Shown: piece by piece, positions 46,901 through 53,101 of the stretch
Layout: every line of letters begins with the position of its first letter
Numbering within the stretch: position 1 is the first letter of the stretch
DNA from: Algoriphagus sp. CAU 1675
GTDB lineage: Bacteria; Bacteroidota; Bacteroidia; Cytophagales; Cyclobacteriaceae
Direction: 5' to 3'
Length of the DNA: 64,000 nucleotides
Assembly: GCF_029222925.1 (NCBI RefSeq)
Contig: NZ_JARHUI010000007.1
Location: forward strand, 1 to 64,000
The notes under the pieces: generated by a model
Told to the model about the DNA's origin: nothing
The model's database searches: none
What the model saw: the letters and a program-made list of their open reading frames with translations, nothing else
Made by a program: the position numbers and the translations under genes

Positions 46901-46937
46901 GAAAGGCCGGATTTGTTAATGACAATTCCGGCCTTTC
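46901..46937. terminator. bidirectional terminator between msrB and the PlsC-type gene
   Basis: An 11-bp stem, GAAAGGCCGGA with TCCGGCCTTTC, between the two convergent genes. A-rich on one flank. Confidence 0.8.
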
Positions 46938-46955
46938 CTATAAAGTATTTTTCGT

Positions 46956-47516
46956 TTAGATAATTCCTTTCTCAGGATGTTTTGGAGTGACTGTTCTTCC
47001 AAACTCCTTCATCTCTTCAATTTGAGCATCTGAATCTCCATTCGGAAAAATGCATGGGCCAATTCCAGCTTCTTTTTTCTTGTAGTCCAGATATCCGATC
47101 ACAACGGGTACTTCTGCACCCAAAGCGATGTGGTAAAATCCTGTTTTCCATTTTTTAACCGCGCTGCGGGTTCCTTCGGGAGTCACCATGATTACCAATT
47201 CATCGGCCTCTTTCAACATAGAGGTCATTGCTTCAGTATAAGTTTGTTTTCTTCCTCCAGGGATTCTTTTTCGGTCTATCCCTATTCCACCTAAAGATTT
47301 GATAAACCAACCTAAGGGTCCTACCATTACTTCTTTTTTGATTGTAAACTTAACAGGAATATCCATTAAATAGAATGCCGCCCTGGCATATAGCAAATCC
47401 CAATTAGAAGTATGCGGAATGGCAATGAGTACGGCTTTTTTCAGTCCTTTTGGCCAGTTGGCATTCAAGGACCATCCTGTGATCCAAAAGACAATTTTGG
47501 AGAGAAATTTCATCAT
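46956..47516 (-). CDS. short PlsC-type 1-acylglycerol-3-phosphate acyltransferase
   Basis: A 186-residue acyltransferase. The catalytic block is IPHTSNWDLLYA (His and Asp of HxxxxD), with GGIGIDRKR, then VTPEGTRSAVKKWK. It belongs to the short subgroup common in Bacteroidota. Its ATG overlaps the stop of the patatin gene by four bases (ATGA), implying coupled translation. A second ATG follows immediately. Confidence 0.88.
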   Translation of the reverse strand: MMKFLSKIVFWITGWSLNANWPKGLKKAVLIAIPHTSNWDLLYARAAFYLMDIPVKFTIKKEVMVGPLGWFIKSLGGIGIDRKRIPGGRKQTYTEAMTSMLKEADELVIMVTPEGTRSAVKKWKTGFYHIALGAEVPVVIGYLDYKKKEAGIGPCIFPNGDSDAQIEEMKEFGRTVTPKHPEKGII

Positions 47517-48316
47517 GAGCTTTTAGCTTTTGAAATAGAGTTTGCCAAATCTAAAATAGAGGGGTTTTCTTCTATAAATTTCCGGATTCGGTCATATCCG
47601 GCCTTGAATAATTCGGGGGCCTTCTTGATATCAAAAACCCCATATTTTCCTAAACCTGGAGCCTCGATAAAGAAATCGCACTTCGAACTTCGACTATATG
47701 CATTTTGGTTCAATGCCATAATCACTGATCTTTCGATCAGGTTTTTCATGTTTTTGATATTGCTTTCCTCAGGGAGATGATTACAATTAACCCCAATCAC
47801 ATAATCACAAGTTCCATCTAGGGGTTCGACGGGCATGTTATTCAATACTCCCCCATCTACCAAATATTTATTTCCAATCACTATGGGTTCAAACATTCCC
47901 GGAATACAACTGGAAGCCATGACAGGCCTAATCAGTTCCCCTTCTGAAAAATAGACTGCCTTTCCTTTTTTGATATCGGTAGCAGTCACTATGAGAGGAA
48001 TCTGAAGTTTGGAAAAATCATTATGAGCCAGATAAATTTTGAACAGACTTTCAATACTGGTCATCTTTAAGATCCCTGTCCAGGAAATAGCTGGCCTTAG
48101 AAATTTAAAATAATTGGTTTCGATAATGATTTTTAAGATTTCCTCAGGCTTATACCCCTGACAATACAATGCACCAGCAATGGCACCTGCAGAGGTTCCA
48201 CTAACCTTTGTGGGATAAATTCCAGCTTCATTGAGGCCTTTAAGGACTCCTAAGTGGGAAATCCCTCGAACACCTCCCCCAGATAGCGCAATCCCGATTT
48301 TCAAATCAGATTTCAT
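47513..48316 (-). CDS. patatin-like phospholipase
   Basis: A 267-residue lipid acyl hydrolase with the Ser-Asp dyad of patatins: oxyanion motif ALSGGGVRGISHLG (near the start), nucleophile GTSAGAIAGAL, and the Asp of VDGGVLNN. It lacks a signal peptide. The ATG at 48316 gives the N-terminus MKSDLKIGIALSGGG; a TTG seven codons upstream is the alternative. It overlaps the MBL-fold gene by 11 bp and the acyltransferase gene by 4 bp. One transcript thus encodes a hydrolase and an acyltransferase for lipid remodelling. Confidence 0.9.
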   Translation of the reverse strand: MKSDLKIGIALSGGGVRGISHLGVLKGLNEAGIYPTKVSGTSAGAIAGALYCQGYKPEEILKIIIETNYFKFLRPAISWTGILKMTSIESLFKIYLAHNDFSKLQIPLIVTATDIKKGKAVYFSEGELIRPVMASSCIPGMFEPIVIGNKYLVDGGVLNNMPVEPLDGTCDYVIGVNCNHLPEESNIKNMKNLIERSVIMALNQNAYSRSSKCDFFIEAPGLGKYGVFDIKKAPELFKAGYDRIRKFIEENPSILDLANSISKAKSS

Positions 48317-49145
48317 CCAATCTGAAAGTTTGGTCAAGCCGCACTCCTTTTTCAGTCATTTTGACTGTGCAACATTCATTTACAGGGTCATGTTCCAAAA
48401 ACAAAACATACTCTTCCCTGGCAGCCTCCTCGAGAAATTTCGCTTTTTCTTCCATGGTGATTAGAGGCCGGGTATCATAGCCCATCACATAAGGAAGAGG
48501 GATGTGACCTACTGAGGGGAGTAAATCTGCAACAAAAACTATCGTCTTACCTTTATACTTGATTTTGGGAAGCATCTGTTTGTCCGTATGCCCATCCACT
48601 GTTATAAAGTCAAATCCGGGAAAAAGTGATTTGGAGTTCATATCCACAAATTTCAATTGTCCCAAATCCTGCATAGGAAGAATATTTTCCTCTAAAAAGG
48701 AGGCTTTTTCTCTTGGGTTAGGAATCGTTGCCCATTTCCAATGTGCATCATTAGACCAATAGGTAGCCCGGGGAAAGGTCATTACATATTGTCCATGGGA
48801 ACCATATCCTACTCCTCCTCCACAATGGTCAAAATGCAAATGGGTAAGGAAGTTGTCAGTAATCTGATTAAATCCCACTCCCAATTTTCGAAGTGATTTC
48901 TCTAATGAATCATCCCCATGCAAATAATAATGGGAGAAAAACTTGGCGTCCTGTTTATCCCCAATCCCATTATCAATAAGGACAACTCTGTCACCGTCTA
49001 CGGCAAGTAAACAACGCATAGCCCAGGTACAGAGGTTATTTTCATCGGCTGGATTTGTTCTAGACCACAATACTTTGGGCACTACTCCAAACATGGCCCC
49101 TCCATCTAGTTTAAAAAGACCAGTGTTGACTACGTATAATTCCAT
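48306..49145 (-). CDS. MBL-fold metallo-hydrolase
   Basis: A 279-residue metallo-beta-lactamase-fold hydrolase. The metal-binding motif THLHFDHCGG (HxHxDH) is clear, followed by the VDGHTDKQ His and a C-terminal LEHDPVNECC. Similar proteins act on lactones or other esters. First gene of the patatin-acyltransferase operon; substrate unknown. Confidence 0.88.
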   Translation of the reverse strand: MELYVVNTGLFKLDGGAMFGVVPKVLWSRTNPADENNLCTWAMRCLLAVDGDRVVLIDNGIGDKQDAKFFSHYYLHGDDSLEKSLRKLGVGFNQITDNFLTHLHFDHCGGGVGYGSHGQYVMTFPRATYWSNDAHWKWATIPNPREKASFLEENILPMQDLGQLKFVDMNSKSLFPGFDFITVDGHTDKQMLPKIKYKGKTIVFVADLLPSVGHIPLPYVMGYDTRPLITMEEKAKFLEEAAREEYVLFLEHDPVNECCTVKMTEKGVRLDQTFRLDEI

Positions 49146-49158
49146 GGATTAAAATGAA

Positions 49159-49187
49159 AAAACCCGGACTTGAAAGGCCCGGGGTTA
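49159..49187 (-). terminator. terminator of accA
   Basis: On the minus strand, AACCCCGG...CCGGGTT is followed by TTTTTTCATTTT, 6 bp after the accA stop. Confidence 0.75.
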
Positions 49188-49192
49188 TTAAT

Positions 49193-50140
49193 TTATTCTA
49201 CAACTACACCCATCGAGCAGAATTTGTCGATGCGTTGTTCAATTCTTTGTTCAGGCTTCAACTTATCCAGATCCTTCAAAGCTGTAAGGATGGTTTCTTT
49301 AATAGCCTTGGACATCCACTTTAGATCCTTGTGAGCACCTCCCAAAGGCTCTGGAATAATATCGTCCACCAATCCATTTCCTTTCATGTCACTAGCAGTC
49401 AGTTTCAAGGCTTCTGCAGCCTGCTCCTTGTAATCCCAAGACCTCCAAAGAATAGAAGAACAGGATTCTGGAGAAATTACAGAATACCATGTATTCTCTA
49501 GCATATACACCTTGTCACCAATGGCAATTCCCAATGCACCTCCGGAGGCTCCTTCACCGATGATAATACAAATTACAGGCACCTTCAGCATAAACATTTC
49601 CTTGAGGTTTCTTGCAATTGCTTCTCCTTGTCCCCTTTCCTCGGCTTCAAGTCCAGGATAAGCACCGGGAGTGTCTATCAAGGTTACAATTGGCTTCCCG
49701 AACTTCTCCGCCATTTTCATCAAACGGAGGGCTTTTCGGTATCCTTCAGGATTAGCCATGCCAAAATTTCTTTCTTGACGCTGCTTGGTATTACGGCCTT
49801 TTTGCTGTCCAATAAACATCACAGTCCTTCCGTCGATATCCCCTAGTCCCCCAACCATGGCTTTATCGTCTTTTACACCTCGGTCACCGTGAAGTTCTAT
49901 AAATTCATTCGTGATTTCATAAATGTAATCTAAAGCATAAGGCCTATCAGCGTGTCGGGACAACTGTACCCGCTGCCAGCGAGTAAGGTTTTGAAAAGTT
50001 TCTTTTTTCAAAGCAAGGATTTTTTCTTCCAGAGACTCAATATCCGAACTTAAATCGATATTTCTACCTTTTGCTAAATCCTTCATTTCCTGAAGTTTTT
50101 GCTCCAATTCAGCTATTGGTTTTTCGAATTCTAATACCAT
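49193..50140 (-). CDS. accA: acetyl-CoA carboxylase carboxyltransferase subunit alpha
   Basis: A 315-residue subunit that transfers CO2 from biotin to acetyl-CoA in fatty acid synthesis. It has the N-terminal coiled part [20 protein letters not shown], then the crotonase-like domain with [49 protein letters not shown] and [14 protein letters not shown] at 50140; the longer frame starts at a TTG inside the promoter. accD is not in the window. Confidence 0.96.
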   Translation of the reverse strand: MVLEFEKPIAELEQKLQEMKDLAKGRNIDLSSDIESLEEKILALKKETFQNLTRWQRVQLSRHADRPYALDYIYEITNEFIELHGDRGVKDDKAMVGGLGDIDGRTVMFIGQQKGRNTKQRQERNFGMANPEGYRKALRLMKMAEKFGKPIVTLIDTPGAYPGLEAEERGQGEAIARNLKEMFMLKVPVICIIIGEGASGGALGIAIGDKVYMLENTWYSVISPESCSSILWRSWDYKEQAAEALKLTASDMKGNGLVDDIIPEPLGGAHKDLKWMSKAIKETILTALKDLDKLKPEQRIEQRIDKFCSMGVVVE

Positions 50141-50161
50141 TTTGGTGATTTTTGAAACGAA

Positions 50162-50191
50162 CAAAGATAAGGAATATACCTGAGTGACAAA
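50162..50191 (-). promoter_or_regulatory. Bacteroidota-type promoter of accA
   Basis: On the minus strand, TTTG, 18 bp, then TATCTTTG, 21 bp before the ATG at 50140. The -7 box overlaps the alternative TTG start. Confidence 0.6.
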
Positions 50192-50348
50192 CCCAAAATG
50201 AATTCAGAATACAAGTATTGACAAAATCATTTTATTCCAAAACCTAGAAAGGCTTCTGGAAAAACTCCTTCAAGTGTAAACATTCATATTGAATCAGGAA
50301 CCCGCATAGGATTTGAGTAATTACATTTTATCAACAACCAGGCATAAA

Positions 50349-50379
50349 CTGACTGGAGGATGTAAACATAAAATCCATA
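50349..50379 (-). pseudogene. truncated start of a fourth GIY-YIG copy
   Basis: This matches the first ten or so codons of the intact copies, with one A missing from an A run, so the frame is shifted. Homology stops at about 50349, where the array ends. Confidence 0.75.
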
Positions 50380-50402
50380 GCTATTAGTTTAAAAACAAAA
50401 AA

Positions 50403-50422
50403 GCCTCAGAACAATCTGAGGC
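50403..50422 (-). terminator. array terminator, copy 0
   Basis: Stem GCCTCAGA/TCTGAGGC with 4-nt loop; T run on the minus strand. It lies downstream of the altered tRNA piece. Confidence 0.8.
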
Positions 50423-50427
50423 TTTTG

Positions 50428-50515
50428 CGGAACGGACAGCCTGTCCCGATCTTCGGGAGGACTCGAACCCGCGACCTTCCCGATGAATCGGGACAGGCAT
50501 TCTAACCAGCTGAAC
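50428..50515 (-). pseudogene. altered tRNA-Asp remnant 1
   Basis: It keeps the D-loop (AGCTGGTTAGAATG), the T-arm core GCGGGTTCGAGTCC and the acceptor 3' strand of the nearby tRNA-Asp. The 5' acceptor strand is replaced by the end of the GIY-YIG gene. The anticodon arm is replaced by a TCCCGA-loop-TCGGGA hairpin (palindrome at 50475-50497). A second, inverted copy of that palindrome (50440-50460) splits the T arm. It cannot fold as a normal tRNA. Confidence 0.85.
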
Positions 50516-50756
50516 CGGAAATCAACTCTTTTATGAACACCGCTGATTTCTGTCTTTTGATAAAACGCTCTCTTGTCAGCGCCTCGGATTTCGCTTCGTA
50601 TTTTTCCACATGCACAATTTTCCAGGGTCGTTTACGTGCTGTATACCCTTTATGCGTACGGTTGTGTTTTAATAATCGGTCTTCAGGATTCTGGGATGAA
50701 CCTACATAAAAGGAACCGTCACTCTCTGACTGGAGGATGTAAACATAAAAATCCAT
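50502..50756 (-). CDS. GIY-YIG nuclease family protein, array copy 1
   Basis: An 84-residue URI/UPF0213-type GIY-YIG domain and nothing else. FYVYIL and SFYVGSS are the two halves of the signature, followed by the conserved Arg in PEDRLLKHN, then YTARKRPWKIVHVEKYEAK with a Glu-containing helix. ATG at 50756, 25 bp after the terminator stem of the preceding unit. Its TAG stop is supplied by the D-loop of the tRNA-Asp remnant it runs into. It differs from copy 2 at about 13 bases but only three residues, so the coding sense seems preserved. Confidence 0.85.
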   Translation of the reverse strand: MDFYVYILQSESDGSFYVGSSQNPEDRLLKHNRTHKGYTARKRPWKIVHVEKYEAKSEALTRERFIKRQKSAVFIKELISGSAG

Positions 50757-50780
50757 AGCCGTTAGTCTAAAAACAAAAAA

Positions 50781-50800
50781 GCCTCAGAGCAATCTGAGGC
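50781..50800 (-). terminator. array terminator, copy 1
   Basis: Same stem as copy 0, loop GCAA on the plus strand; exactly 378 bp from it. Confidence 0.8.
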
Positions 50801-50805
50801 TTTTG

Positions 50806-50893
50806 CGGAACGGACAGCCTGTCCCGATCTTCGGGTGGACTCGAACCCGCGACCTTCCCGATGAATCGGGACAGGCATTCTAACCAGCAGGAC
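50806..50893 (-). pseudogene. altered tRNA-Asp remnant 2
   Basis: Same architecture as remnant 1. Palindromes lie at 50818-50838 (one stem mismatch) and 50853-50875. The D-arm is further changed (CCTGCTGG in place of TTCAGCTGG). Confidence 0.85.
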
Positions 50894-51134
50894 CGGAAAT
50901 CAACTCTTTTATGAACACCGCTGATTTCTGTCTTTTGATAAAACGCTCTCTTGTTAGCGCCTCGGATTTCGTTTCGTACTTTTCTACATGCACAATTTTC
51001 CAGGGACGTTTTCGTGCTGTATACCCTTTATGCGCACGGTTGTGTTTTAAAAGTCTGTCTTCAGGATTCTGGGATGAACCTACATAAAAGGAACCGTCAC
51101 TCTCTGATTGGAGGATGTAAACATAAAAATCCAT
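50880..51134 (-). CDS. GIY-YIG nuclease family protein, array copy 2
   Basis: An 84-residue GIY-YIG domain, with signature FYVYIL...SFYVGSS and Arg in PEDRLLKHN. C-terminus is ISGPAG, and the TAG stop lies inside the tRNA D-loop sequence. ATG at 51134. Differences from copies 1 and 3 are mostly silent, for example a Leu codon swap in DRLL, so all copies look translatable. Confidence 0.85.
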   Translation of the reverse strand: MDFYVYILQSESDGSFYVGSSQNPEDRLLKHNRAHKGYTARKRPWKIVHVEKYETKSEALTRERFIKRQKSAVFIKELISGPAG

Positions 51135-51158
51135 AGCCGTTAGTCTAAAAACAAAAAA

Positions 51159-51178
51159 GCCTCAGAACAATCTGAGGC
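51159..51178 (-). terminator. array terminator, copy 2
   Basis: Same stem and spacing as the others. Confidence 0.8.
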
Positions 51179-51183
51179 TTTTG

Positions 51184-51271
51184 CGGAACGGACAGCCTGT
51201 CCCGATCCTCGGGAGGACTCGAACCCGCGACCTTCCCGATGAATCGGGACAGGCATTCTAACCAGCAGGAC
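51184..51271 (-). pseudogene. altered tRNA-Asp remnant 3
   Basis: Same architecture as remnants 1 and 2. Palindromes at 51196-51216 and 51231-51253. D-arm as in remnant 2. Confidence 0.85.
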
Positions 51272-51512
51272 CGGAAATCAACTCTTTTATGAACACCGCT
51301 GATTTCTGTCTTTTGATAAAACGCTCTCTTGTTAGCGCCTCGGATTTCGTTTCGTACTTTTCCACATGCACAATTTTCCAGGGACGTTTTCGTGCTGTAT
51401 ACCCTTTATGCGCCCGGTTGTGTTTTAATAATCGGTCTTCAGGATTCTGGGATGAACCTACATAAAGGGAACCGTCTCTCTCTGACTTGAGGATGTAAAC
51501 ATAAAAATCCAT
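51258..51512 (-). CDS. GIY-YIG nuclease family protein, array copy 3
   Basis: An 84-residue GIY-YIG domain, with FYVYIL...SLYVGSS and PEDRLLKHN. It lies directly downstream of the intact tRNA-Asp and its terminator. ATG at 51512. The open frame continues upstream to 51611, but there it translates the tRNA-Asp gene itself, so the longer start is rejected. Three residues differ from copy 2. Confidence 0.85.
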   Translation of the reverse strand: MDFYVYILKSERDGSLYVGSSQNPEDRLLKHNRAHKGYTARKRPWKIVHVEKYETKSEALTRERFIKRQKSAVFIKELISGPAG

Positions 51513-51536
51513 AGCCGTTAGTCTAAAAACAAAAAA

Positions 51537-51556
51537 GCCCCAGAACAATCTGAGGC
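51537..51556 (-). terminator. terminator of intact tRNA-Asp 1
   Basis: Same stem as the array terminators with one mismatched pair (GCCCCAGA/TCTGAGGC). It lies just after the tRNA 3' end on the minus strand. Confidence 0.75.
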
Positions 51557-51561
51557 TTTTG

Positions 51562-51635
51562 CGGAACGGACGGGACTCGAACCCGCGACCTCCTGCGTGA
51601 CAGGCAGGCATTCTAACCAGCTGAACTACCGCTCC
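51562..51635 (-). tRNA. tRNA-Asp (anticodon GTC), copy 1
   Basis: A complete 74-nt cloverleaf. Acceptor GGAGCGG/CCGTTCC; D stem GTTC/GAAT. Anticodon stem CCTGC/GCAGG with loop CTGTCAC (GTC, 51601-51599). T stem GCGGG/CCCGT. Discriminator G; CCA not encoded. Identical to the copy at 51787-51860. Confidence 0.95.
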
Positions 51636-51696
51636 ATTTTTTTTAATTTCGATGAACTTCCTTCATCACTTAGCAAGAAACGCAACTGGAATCTAA

Positions 51697-51748
51697 GACC
51701 TTCCCGATGAATCGGGACAGGCATTCTAACCAGTTAAACTACCGCTCC
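51697..51748 (-). pseudogene. 5'-half tRNA-Asp relic with the same altered anticodon arm
   Basis: It keeps the acceptor 5' strand and D-arm (GGAGCGGTAGTTTAACTGG). The anticodon arm is replaced by the same TCCCGATTCATCGGGA hairpin seen in the array (palindrome 51699-51721). The T arm and 3' acceptor are missing, with unrelated sequence in their place. A GATGAAGGAAGTTCATC hairpin follows, like the one after tRNA-Asp 2 (GATGAAGCAAGTTCATC). Confidence 0.85.
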
Positions 51749-51786
51749 AATACTGATAAACTTTGATGAACTTGCTTCATCTTTTG

Positions 51787-51860
51787 CGGAACGGACGGGA
51801 CTCGAACCCGCGACCTCCTGCGTGACAGGCAGGCATTCTAACCAGCTGAACTACCGCTCC
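51787..51860 (-). tRNA. tRNA-Asp (anticodon GTC), copy 2
   Basis: A complete 74-nt cloverleaf identical to copy 1, with anticodon GTC at 51826-51824. First tRNA of the cluster in the direction of transcription. Downstream is a GATGAAGCAAGTTCATC hairpin that may act as a weak terminator or processing signal. Confidence 0.95.
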
Positions 51861-52015
51861 TTTTTATCAAGCCAAGAACCGAATCGCTTCTTCCCTTGGT
51901 TTTGAGTGATGCAAAGGTATTGTTTTGATCTATTTTTACAAAAGGCAATTTTAAAATTTCTTCTCCTTTTCTGTATAAACTTCTTTTTCAGGGAGATAAT
52001 TTTCCCTCTCTAAGC

Positions 52016-53029
52016 TTAATTTCCCAATGTTTTCTGCCAATTCCAGCTATCTCTCATGGAATCCTCCAATGAATATTTAGAATACCAGCCCAACTCCTCA
52101 TTGATTTTTTTTGTATCCGCCCAGATCTTTTCAATATCCCCTTCTCTCCTTGGCCCTATTTCATAATTCAGTTTCAGGTCATTCACTTTTTCAAATGCCT
52201 GAATGACCTCCAACACGGTATTTCCCTTCCCTGTTCCTACATTGAATACATCGTAATAATCCATTTCTTGGTGATTGAGAAAAGAAAAGGCCTTGACATG
52301 AGCATCCGCTAAATCCATTACATGGATGAAGTCCCGGATACAGGTCCCGTCCGGAGTATCGTAATCATCTCCAAAAACAGTCAACTTCTTTCGGATACCT
52401 GCAGCAGTCTGGGTGATGTAGGGCACCAAATTATTAGGAACACCCAAAGGCAACTCCCCTATTTTACTGCTTGGATGAGCTCCCACTGGATTAAAATACC
52501 TCAAAGAAATAACCCTTATTCCGGGTTTACTTTTAACATAATCGACCAATATATCTTCACAAACCTTTTTTGTATTTCCATAGGGGCTTTCTGCTTCTTT
52601 TCTTGGGGTAGATTCTGTTACAGGAAGTTGATCCGGTTGACCATAAACAGTACAGGAGGAGGAAAACACCAAATCTTTAATACCCTGATCTTTCATAAAC
52701 TCCAACAAAACCAAAAGAGAACCCAGATTATTCTTATAATATTTTAAAGGAAACTGGGTACTCTCACCCACTGCCTTGAATGCTGCAAAATGAATAACAC
52801 CTGCCAATTCATGCTCAAAAGAAATTTGATCCAACAAAATCCTATCGTTGCAATCTCCTTTATAAAAAGTCAATTTTCTGCCAGAAATTTCTTCCAATCG
52901 ATCTAAAACTTTTTCATCGGAATTAGAAAGGTCATCCAATACTATTGGGTCGAATCCTGCATTGATTAATTCAACTGCGGTATGAGAGCCAATATATCCA
53001 GCTCCACCAGTGATCAAAATCTTCTTCAT
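52016..53029 (-). CDS. galE: UDP-glucose 4-epimerase
   Basis: A 337-residue extended SDR that interconverts UDP-glucose and UDP-galactose. It has the NAD motif TGGAGYIGSHTA (about 7-18), the catalytic Ser region SSSCTVYG and the YGNTK Tyr-Lys. RDFIHVMDLADAH and the C-terminal RREGDIEKIWADTKK are also clear. Single gene between the tRNA-Asp cluster and the surface-protein operon. Confidence 0.94.
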   Translation of the reverse strand: MKKILITGGAGYIGSHTAVELINAGFDPIVLDDLSNSDEKVLDRLEEISGRKLTFYKGDCNDRILLDQISFEHELAGVIHFAAFKAVGESTQFPLKYYKNNLGSLLVLLEFMKDQGIKDLVFSSSCTVYGQPDQLPVTESTPRKEAESPYGNTKKVCEDILVDYVKSKPGIRVISLRYFNPVGAHPSSKIGELPLGVPNNLVPYITQTAAGIRKKLTVFGDDYDTPDGTCIRDFIHVMDLADAHVKAFSFLNHQEMDYYDVFNVGTGKGNTVLEVIQAFEKVNDLKLNYEIGPRREGDIEKIWADTKKINEELGWYSKYSLEDSMRDSWNWQKTLGN

Positions 53030-53101
53030 AATACTTTTAAAAGTTTGTCTTGGGCAAAACTATCCAAAAGGAACAAATAAGACAGTCAATAATCAAAAAC
53101 T

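Larger units (their letters stand above)
50349..51536 (-). repeat. 378-bp tandem array of tRNA-Asp piece + terminator + GIY-YIG gene
   Basis: Three consecutive units of exactly 378 bp plus a truncated fourth. Terminator stems sit at 50403, 50781, 51159 and 51537, each 378 bp apart; GIY-YIG stops sit at 50502, 50880 and 51258. In the direction of transcription (minus), each unit is a tRNA-Asp-derived sequence, its terminator, then a GIY-YIG gene. The first tRNA (51562-51635) is intact and the later three are altered. At the far end the last GIY-YIG copy breaks off at about 50349 after its first few codons. No direct repeats or transposase flank the array. Confidence 0.92.

Noticed and set aside
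50428..51271. Three additional functional tRNA-Asp genes
   Set aside because: They lack the 5' acceptor strand, have no GTC anticodon and have a split T arm, so they cannot fold as tRNAs.
50349..51536. Possible CRISPR array from regularly spaced repeats
   Set aside because: The period is 378 bp and the whole unit, including a protein gene, is repeated. There are no short repeats with unique spacers and no cas genes.
51512..51611. Extended N-terminus of GIY-YIG copy 3
   Set aside because: The extra 33 codons translate the intact tRNA-Asp gene and its terminator, and the other copies start at the equivalent of 51512.
52610..52640. GTTACA inside galE as a fifth ECF promoter
   Set aside because: The block 15 bp downstream is TGACCA, not YCGACY, and the site is inside a coding region.
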